DNA of 64,000 nt from Corbicula japonica (lineage: Eukaryota; Mollusca; Bivalvia; Venerida; Cyrenidae). The stretch's first letter is position 1. The number at the start of each line of letters is the position of its first letter. The notes below the pieces were generated by a model that saw nothing but the letters and a program-made list of their open reading frames with translations, ran no database searches and was not told where the DNA came from. This document shows, one piece after another, positions 54,081 through 61,064 of this stretch. The stretch covers positions 2,232,001-2,296,000 of the forward strand of contig JAZAYU010000005.1 of assembly GCA_038501625.1 (NCBI GenBank), read 5' to 3'. The translations under genes and the position numbers were made by a program.

Positions 54081-57000
54081 GATCAGATGAGATGATATTA
54101 GATTAGATAAAAAAGATCAGATAGATCAAATTAGATGAGGGATTGGATATTTAGTATGTGTTGATTCGAAAGACTAGTGTTTTACTTTTAAGAGCAACGT
54201 CTATAAAGGGGCAACATTTTACCTTTAAATGCAGTTATATGATATTGCGTATTCATATTTGTGATATTTTTTCAATATGCTATTTTCCCTGAACGTATAG
54301 TTTCAAGCACCTGAGCATTTAAAGTGTATATTAACTTATTAAATAAGGTATTTACTCTTATTCGATCAGCCTTATCAATTAAGTGATATAATCTATTCCA
54401 CAAGGTTATATAAAATATTCCAACCGGTGACCTAACCCTATCGAACTTCCAATGTTATGGATGATATTTGTTTTGCCAGTGTACTATATAGAACTATATT
54501 CACCGGGTGAGCTCCGGAATTTGTATTTTCACGAGTTTCTAAGCCACGAGTGAGAATACATAATTCCGGAGTTCACGAGTGAAATATATTTCTATCTTTC
54601 ACTAATAAAAACCAAACTTTCTTTTAATTTTATGCTTTTAGTGCACAATTTGCGTGAATTTCACAGAAAAAAATGCATGACATGGCGCCAAAAACGTTTG
54701 TGTATGACGTTACGTCATGACGTCATATATTCAAACTTGAACCCGTTTTCTAAACATTCTCATTCGGAATATTATGTGCGTTTGGGTACCAACGCTAAAA
54801 AAACAGTGAAAATAAAAATGACATTCCACTGTTTGGAAACAGTGAAATACCACTTTTATTTCACTCAGAAAATTCTATAATTCACTGGAAAGCATAAATT
54901 TTAAAATAAATTACATATCTCTTGCGAATATCACATATTCGTTTGATCACACCTATATTTTACAATTTCAGTTGTTAATTATTAATCAAACTCTTACTTT
55001 AAAAAATTTTGTAAATGGCTGCGTTGTATCATCCCACGTATGGTTGATTCTTCTATCATCGAAGAGGATTTTGACTTCACTGGCTTCAGCATCCTCCGCA
55101 TTTTGGATCAATTCCTTGCAAAGAAAAGGCAATCCACACATTTCATAGGCGTGTTCAATGGGGCGGCAGGGGCGGCCGCCGTTATATTTTAGCCTCGTCG
55201 CTCCAGTATTTTTATGTCGCCTTAAATTTCGGGTAAACTGAAGACAGTGATCGATCTGCTCAATAAGCTTCAAGCGACAGAGATGAATGTCATTCATTAT
55301 TAACAAAAAAGAGGAGATGGGCTACCACTGGAAAAATACCACTTGTGACAGGGTTCTTAAACCACAAATGAGCGCACAGTTGTCGCGTCAGGTTCACGTA
55401 TATTACAAAACATAGGTAATGCAGTGGTGGTCCGTAACGCAGCGGTGGTCCAGTGGTAGAGCGCTCGCTTAGGGATCGAGGGGTCCCGGGTTTGAGCCTC
55501 AGTCAGGCCGCTAATTTCCTAGAGCAAGAAATTAAGCCTTCGTTGCTCCTCTCCACCCAGGTGTATAAATGAGTACCTGCGAGGAATATAAGCCAATGTT
55601 CCGTGGCTGCCTACGGCGCCGACTGTTAACGGATGACTTATATCCAATGATCGTGGGGTAAATGTGAAAGTCGGGTGAATACGTTCAGTAATTACAGACT
55701 TTAAACCCATATCTTTAATCATGTATAAATGTTGTCTCGTTGAATTAAGGATTATTGTTAACTTATCAGAATATAACTGTTCATAAGTGGTCTCAGTTGG
55801 CAGTCTTGTAAGATCGCTGAAGTATTTTATGTAATAGTCGTTGACAGAACTTTTCAGGTGGATTGGGTTGCCATTAATCTATTGCGAATTGATGTTACTT
55901 AAAGCACATCAGCGGGTGAATTGATTGCTCTCTCTCTCTGTTAGAGATACATCTATGTTGTTGTTGGTTACTTCCCAGTTTTATGTCCCTCCCGCCTCTG
56001 AACGAGGACATTATGGTGTGGACATACCGGCTTCCCATGGTGGAGGAAGACCCCAGGTGCCCCTCCGGGCAATTTTCAGGCCCGAGCGGACACCTGGGTA
56101 GAACCACCGACGTTCCGCAAGCTAGCTGGTTAGCTTCCTCACATGAAAGATCTTGACCCTGGTAGGTCTCGAACTCACAGCGGTGAAGGGCAAGTGATTG
56201 TCATTCGGAAACCTTAACCACTCGGCCACGGACGCCCCTAGAGATACATCTATGAGATACATCTGCGTTATATACGCAGCTAACACGTGTAAAGGAAATA
56301 ATTTAGTTCGAAAAAAAGATATGAAAGTTACCTTCAAAATCTGGCCACCGTCAGGATACTCCGAGAGAATGCTCTTCAACTGTTTGATGAGTGGTGGTTG
56401 ACGCATACACGAATACTGTATTCCGCCGCTCATCGAGGCTGAATCAATAAAAATAAAACAAATAATAGATTTTTAATGATCAAGGAGTAATAGATTTGTT
56501 TCAGTGCCTAATAATCCACACAAATGTCCATTACTCCTCGAACCTACAAATTTACATGTTTTTAAAAACTGTTCTCCAAAAACCTATTACACTAGAATAG
56601 TCATTTATGACTCGTTTCAATTATTGTGAATTTAGTAGTGATGTTCTGATTAATCAGTTAATCAACGAATCATTGAGGATCGGTCGCTGACGTGACGATG
56701 ACGATATTTCAATTTCGTCAACGAATTATTGATTTGTACAGAGTTGTCTGTTCATTACAAAAAGCGGCTGTTAAACGCATTTTGATTGGTCCGAATGTTA
56801 TTTTTCGCCAATCAGAACTCCAATATTAGCACACGTGTAGGCTAGATATCGAAGATGGCGTCAAGTGAAACTCTATATCCTGTGCCAAATATTGGCAAAA
56901 AGAAATCGCCGATCTGGCAACATTTCGGGTTCAAGCTACACGATGTTACGAAGCCACCACGAAATGAAAATATAAATACGACGACAGTTTACTGCAACTA

Positions 57001-59238
57001 TTGCAAAAAGGCGTATAAAAATCACCGTAAGTTGTTGAAACTTTGTGAACATTTGCAGTTTAGCGGTCCCCGGGAAGTAATAGCAAAATGACCTTAATAT
57101 AATTTAATAATAACTATCGGGGGCTGCCGATAATAGGTGTTCCATCCTACATTAAGTCTGTTGAAATTAAACTATATTTTGCATTGTTTTTGTTTTAGAA
57201 AGACAATAAAACATACATGTATACTCATAAATGGACCATTGCTTATTTGTCACATCAAAATAATAAGAATAAATGATCACACAATGTTTCTTACAACTGT
57301 CAGATAAAATGTTTACATGTCACAAATTTAGGCAAAGGAAGATACATTATCAAATAATTAAAATTTCTATGTCACTGCTGGAGGACTCCTTCAACAAATT
57401 AATTTGCTTTATGGTTTTCTGTTTCAGAGGCAACTACTTGTGACTGTAATTTATAAAACTTGCTGTTAAAAACTGAATCATTAAAATACAGCGTAATTCT
57501 AGTTCATTATGTGTGCATGAGTTACCTCATTAAATTTATCAAATTTAATTAATTTTGTGCTGTTCATTGGCTGTAAATGAGGTTAAATTGTTGTAGTTAT
57601 AACATCATTGGTCATTTCTTATTTAATCGGGTTTATTCGAGTAATCATCGACTTTACCCTCCGATTAATCGATTAAAATTTCATGGACCGATTACAATCA
57701 CTAGAATTTAGTAAGTAGGCCCTCAATGTCACGTTCTTTTAAACAATTTTTGGATTAATAATCAAGGTTTCACTAACATTGCAAATGGCGAAAATTAGCT
57801 AACATTTAAAAAAATGAATTTAGGGTAAAATACTCCTTGCCACGTAGATTTTAGTGTAGATGTATTTATCTAAGCATGTACTAATGTTTGCAAGCTCAGT
57901 TTAGTATAATTCGTGTTCTAGTTACCTAGTTGTGCTTGATAATTAGAACAAGAGTTAGACTAAACTGAGCTTGCACACATTAGTACATCATCAGATAAAT
58001 ATATTTTTTCACTAAAATCTAGGTGGCAATGAGTATTTCCCACAAATTCATTTTTGAAATTTTTGCCAGTTTTTGCCATTTGTTAGTTTCCCCTTAAAAT
58101 GGATTTTTATTCGAGCTGAAATGTATTGTACCATATTATAGCGACGACACTAGTATCAAAGATCAAAGTCTACTTTTTCATTCTGACCCAGTTTGTTGTT
58201 TGACAATTGGGTTAAAATCACTATGAAGAGCCACGTGATCAAAATAATCTTTAAACAAAAGTAAATTATGAAAAAGAAAGAAGATTTTATTTCTGGTTGG
58301 TCGAAGAAAAAAATTTATGTAGCCTACTATCAGGCACATTATTACTAAATGCATTTGTAGACGGCCTATTTCCTCGTTATTCGTAACACTCAAAAAAGTG
58401 AAATATGCTTATCAGGAATCGCCACACTCACAAAACACAGCTTCCCCACGCAGCGAAAAAAAGAGAGGAAGAGAGAGCATATTTGTTATAAGTATCCGGG
58501 ATATGTCAATTCAAATAAGACGCCACAAACAATAAACGAAAAAGAGAACCCTTGGGGTTACCGCCTTGGAACAGTCAGTGGCAAAACAAATCGCTACAGG
58601 GGGTTTAAACGAGGTTCTAGGGTGCACCAACCCCACACTTGCCCCAACAGGTTCTCATTTCACAAAACAAGTACAAGTTGTCTTGGTAAAATAACTCGAC
58701 CCTGAGCCATCAGCTTAACAGCATAAGCTCTTCGAAACGTTGTACTGCATACCTTCGAAACAGATCTGTTGTGTAAAACTTCTAGCATATGATCATTCGA
58801 CAGAAAATGTAGAAATTATATCTGATTAATGCTTAAATAAAAACTTAGAGATAATATGATCATATGAAAATATCGTTGTGTACACGTGATGACGTGACTG
58901 CTATACTAGTCTAATAGAATGGTGAAAATCCACGACAGTCCACATGATACTTAGACACAGATATAAATCGGAAAACAATAATTCTTTTAAAATTAGTTTT
59001 AATGTGAATGTATAAGTTTAAGGTTGATAATAAGGTTAACCTGATACAAAAACACACTGTTGTCCTTGGTTACGTCTTACCCAAAAAAGTATCCGACAAT
59101 TTTGTAAAAAAGAGACGTTCTCTTACATAGAACATGTCATTTATTGGATGACTACCTTTTAAGTAAATCGTATAATATTTCCCTTTGCACTGATAAACTT
59201 AATTTGAGCAAATAAATTAAAAAAAATAACTCACCCAT
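34300..59238 (-). CDS. SACS: Sacsin, full-length (4,389 residues, eight coding exons)
   Basis: Exons in transcript order: 59235-59238, 56332-56438, 54998-55114, 53825-53972, 50865-52409, 39061-50021, 38496-38612 and 34300-34470. All phases fit. Sacsin is a giant co-chaperone-like protein with roles in cytoskeleton and mitochondrial quality control; it is the ARSACS gene in humans. Seen: three Hsp90-type ATPase modules, each with an E-L-(I/L)-Q-N-A-(D/E)-D-A motif at about residues 38, 1380 and 2425, then a J domain with HPD near 4155 and HEPN from about 4250 to the end. Human sacsin is 4,579 residues; the shortfall is mostly the N-terminal ubiquitin-like domain, which I do not see. The start ATGG|GTGAGT (59235-59238) is inferred from splice fit (M-A-S-M-S) and is the weakest call; an internal ATG at 56433 is the alternative. 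Confidence 0.9.
34674..35028 (-). repeat. Dispersed repeat, copy A of an inverted pair (sacsin intron 7)
   Basis: It matches 38012-38363 in reverse orientation over about 350 bp at roughly 90 percent or less by eye. It contains GTGTTCCCTATCC motifs and CTATCCCCGAGAAATGCTAG. Both copies keep an open frame, but the differences are not obviously silent. Confidence 0.85.
35030..36685. other. Sacsin intron 7 interior, nothing recognised
   Basis: No supported coding frame or array. Confidence 0.4.
36689..36840. repeat. 84-bp tandem duplication
   Basis: TGTGTATCGGTCGG.TGCT.AT and GCGTACATA.CAAT recur about 84 bp apart, with several differences between the two copies. Confidence 0.75.
36960..37985. 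repeat. Dispersed tandem repeat (TGACCTAGTGACCTAG family)
   Basis: Several diverged monomers of about 120-150 bp share TTTGACCTAGTGACCTAG, TCAAGGTCACATGACCCAGT, AACTTGACCTAGATATCATT and AACATTCTGACCAAGTTT. This repeat class is common in bivalve genomic DNA. It lies in sacsin intron 7. The 105- and 90-codon open frames inside are by-products. Confidence 0.85.
38012..38363 (+). repeat. Dispersed repeat, copy B of an inverted pair (sacsin intron 7)
   Basis: Partner of 34674-35028. Its proximal edge is preceded by an extra partial copy of the AAGTGTTCCCTATCCTCAA block. It ends 132 bp from sacsin exon 7. Confidence 0.85.
39061..50021 (-). CDS. SACS: Sacsin giant exon 6
   Basis: A single 10,961-bp exon, residues 641-4294. 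The acceptor is TTTTAACAG|GAAAT and the donor CATCAA|GTGAGT. It encodes the second ATPase module (about 47.8 kb, with [11 protein letters not shown] and [11 protein letters not shown]), the third (about 44.65 kb, with [13 protein letters not shown] and [12 protein letters not shown]), long helical linkers, the J domain (WHPDRN at about 39.47 kb) and the first half of HEPN ([10 protein letters not shown]). No frameshift or stop interrupts it. The many plus-strand open frames across it are shadows. A single giant exon is also the layout of vertebrate SACS. Confidence 0.95.
50022..50864. other. Sacsin intron 5, nothing recognised
   Basis: An 843-bp AT-rich intron without repeat or gene signals. 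Confidence 0.6.
50865..52409 (-). CDS. SACS: Sacsin exon 5 (first sacsin repeat)
   Basis: A 1,545-bp exon, residues 126-641, spliced TTTCTTTCAG|ACTATCC to AAAAG|GTAAGA. It continues the first ATPase module: [25 protein letters not shown] near the start, then [19 protein letters not shown]. These FRFPLR and VHVNG-F-L blocks recur in the other two modules in exon 6, confirming the internal repeat structure. Confidence 0.93.
53475..53595. repeat. Dispersed repeat fragment (copy 2) in sacsin intron 4
   Basis: Related to 21425-21560 (AGTAATATGCAT, TCCATTA and CATGAACA blocks). The rest of intron 4 (52410-53824) shows nothing recognisable. Confidence 0.6.
54007..54077. repeat. (AG)n microsatellite next to the sacsin exon 4 acceptor
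   Basis: About 70 bp of AG with two CG variants near 54017-54022. On the sacsin strand it reads (CT)n and ends about 33 bp before the exon 4 acceptor, so it may serve as part of the pyrimidine tract. Confidence 0.95.
54490..54600. repeat. Short imperfect palindrome in sacsin intron 3
   Basis: CACCGGGTGAGCTCCGGAAT is answered by ATTCCGGAGTTCACGAGTGA some 60 bp later, with CACGAG internally. Probably a MITE end or remnant. Confidence 0.55.
55428..55740 (+). mobile_element. tRNA-derived SINE in sacsin intron 2
   Basis: The head GCGGTGGTCCAGTGGTAGAG supplies an A box, and GGTCCCGGGTTTGAGCCTC a B box. The body then has CTCCACCCAGGTGTATAAAT and GAGTACCT, resembling the conserved central domain of metazoan SINEs. 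It lies antisense to sacsin. The 3' limit is approximate and no target-site duplication was found. Confidence 0.65.
55958..56238 (-). mobile_element. Complete tRNA-Leu-like SINE with 16-bp target-site duplication
   Basis: Read on the minus strand it begins GGGGCGTCCGTGGCCGAGTG (A box) and has a B box GTGAGTTCGAGACC. A body with GGTTCTACCCAGGTGTCC follows, and it ends in a CAA-type tail. The flanks TAGAGATACATCTATG at 55942-55957 and 56239-56254 are identical. It lies in sacsin intron 2, same strand as the gene, 93 bp from exon 2. Confidence 0.88.
56636..57703 (+). mobile_element. Internally deleted hAT element with 8-bp target-site duplication
   Basis: Ends TAGTGAT and ATCACTA are inverted and are followed inward by ATTAATC-rich subterminal motifs. 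The flanks GAATTTAG at 56628-56635 and 57704-57711 are identical 8-mers, the size expected for hAT. Only a BED-finger frame remains inside; the transposase is gone. It lies in sacsin intron 1, antisense to sacsin. Confidence 0.8.
56855..57091 (+). CDS. BED-type zinc-finger reading frame within the hAT remnant
   Basis: A 78-codon frame starts at ATGGCGTCAAGTG and reads [11 protein letters not shown], then [12 protein letters not shown] and KLLKLCEHL. This resembles the N-terminal BED finger of hAT transposases, which binds element ends. CNYC gives the first Cys pair; the final His/Cys of the usual C-C-H-(H/C) set is not clear, so zinc binding is doubtful. It stops cleanly at 57091 with no transposase downstream. 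It may be a leftover first exon, a decoy DNA-binding peptide, or untranslated. Confidence 0.5.
   Translation: MASSETLYPVPNIGKKKSPIWQHFGFKLHDVTKPPRNENINTTTVYCNYCKKAYKNHRKLLKLCEHLQFSGPREVIAK
57781..58083. mobile_element. Long inverted-repeat MITE in sacsin intron 1
   Basis: Arms of about 125 bp run from GCAAATGGCGAAAATTAGC at 57781 and back to TTTTGCCATTTG ending near 58083. They share AATTTAGGGTAAAATACTC-type and GCAAGCTCAGTTTAGT blocks, and enclose a loop of about 45 bp. There is no coding capacity. Confidence 0.8.
58406..58730. repeat. Dispersed repeat, copy 2 (partner at 23943)
   Basis: Same blocks, order and orientation as 23943-24250, diverged by scattered substitutions and indels. It lies in sacsin intron 1. 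Confidence 0.85.
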
Positions 59239-59730
59239 TCTTTTTGATGATCTAATCCAACCGCACAGAGCTCAATTGTTTAGGGCAATTCGGCTAAGTT
59301 TTAGATATCCGGAAATCGAAAACGAAACTGTTGTTTATAATTCAGCATATTTGATTAGATTTAAAGTAGAAAATCCGAACGAGATGAGACCCGATTTTGT
59401 GTACACATTATTCAATAGAAGTGTAATCAACGGATCAAACATCGACACGTAGAGACAGTAAAATCAGCAAAACCAGAAAGAAACCGAATTACTGGCTTGA
59501 ATACAATCAAATGCACCCTTGATTTTCAGAAAACAGTCATCATATGATGTTTGTTTAATTTTAGCACAGATTTCGGAAAATGCAAACTGATTTCGGAAAA
59601 TGTAAATTAAGTGATTATTGTATTCAATACAGTGAGATTTAACTATTCAGGTTAAAAATTCGCGCATACAACAAACGATATGTGCTTTCAATTAAAATTA
59701 AGAACAACTCATTAAAATTTTTATTAGTGT
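59239..59730. other. Presumed sacsin 5' UTR and promoter side, nothing specific seen
   Basis: The sequence upstream of the proposed sacsin start. I see no convincing TATA box or other motif. Confidence 0.35.
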
Positions 59731-59734
59731 GGTA

Positions 59735-60035
59735 TAATCTGTCCCTTCCCTCTAGAAACATGACTATATTCGCCCCTTTCTCCGTTAGAAACAAGATTAT
59801 ACCTTCCCCTACTCCTCTGAGAACAACACTCTTTTCGACCCTCACTTCGCTTGGAACAAGACTACATTCTGCCCTAAATCTGCTAGGAACATATTATATT
59901 CTGCCCTTATTTCACTACAACTAAGGATATATTCTGTCCTTACTCCGCTAGAATTAAGGATATATTCTGCCCCTACACGGCCAGGAACAAGACTAAATAT
60001 TCTATCCCATACTCCGCTAAAACATACTATATTGG
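59735..60035. repeat. Degenerate array of about 32-bp units
   Basis: About nine copies around CCGCTAGAAACAAGACTATA and TTCTGCCCCTTACT, much diverged. Confidence 0.75.
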
Positions 60036-61064
60036 TAAGGAGGTTCTCATTTTCGTTCATTGTTTGCGGTGTCTTTTTTAATTGATCATTCATAAGGGAA
60101 TGCTCTCCTTTTCACTCTACCTACTTTATCTACCTACTTAACTTTTCTCAGCAATTCTTCATATTCCCGTATAGGTTTCATCATAGGCCTAAATCCATCT
60201 AGTCCATTTTCTGTCCTCTTTTTTTTTTTTTTTTTTTTTTACTAAGTTCATTATTGACTTCCTCTACATTTATGAACCACAACCTTTCCTTATCATCAAA
60301 CTATGTTCTTGCTGCATCTTCTGTCTAGCTCTTATCCCCGCATTCCACATCAGTCCATTTGTTACCTTTTCCCACATTCATCAGCCTCATCGATTTTACT
60401 GATCATCTACACCTTCCCCTTCCACAACCCTTACTGGCACCTGAGAAGCCCCCAACAGTTGAAAATGCCTGGGGCCTACATTTTGACAACCAATATTAAT
60501 AAACAGCTAATAACACCTGTTATTAGAGGTGTGTACACGTGCAGTAACATTTTTTTCTGTCGGTCATCAGACATCCTACTTTCGGTATCTTTTTTCATGT
60601 TCATAAAAACATCTGTAGGATTAAACACAAGTTGGCATATAATACTTATGAGTGTCTGATTCTTTTTTTATCACTTGTTTCATATTTAAAGAAGCGAGTG
60701 ACATGGGATATTTGCGCGGGAAAAAGTTTGTGCTGTGACTTCATAAAAACATGCCGCGTTTCTAATTCTGTTGGCTTACAGGTGTATTTAAGCAACCAAT
60801 ACAATTGCTCGGTAAGTAATCCTACAAACGTTACTAAATTAATGTATTCACAGAATTTTGTATTATAAAAGAGTATGATTATTAAAATAAAGCATAGTTG
60901 ACATAGAGCTATCACAAAAGATAAAAATACATATATAAAGATAATAATGGGAAACCCGTACAGCATGGTTGAAGTCTTACAAAAAAATTCGTACAGTTCC
61001 GGTGTATTCGGGAATGGTCCGGTCCGGCGGGTCTGTGCAATGACTGATCATGTGACAATTTAAA
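60036..61064. other. Intergenic between sacsin and the ABHD-like gene
   Basis: Contains an uninterrupted T run of about 21 at 60221-60241 and, around it, CT-rich text that may be part of a dispersed element read in reverse. No gene is supported. Confidence 0.45.

Noticed and set aside
55441..55512. A possible genuine tRNA gene (A and B boxes present)
   Set aside because: The cloverleaf does not close well in the anticodon and acceptor stems, and SINE body sequence follows directly, so it is a SINE head.
60303..60659. 118-codon open frame rich in Ser, Leu and His
   Set aside because: No domain, and CT-rich text next to a T run suggests a reversed repeat element.
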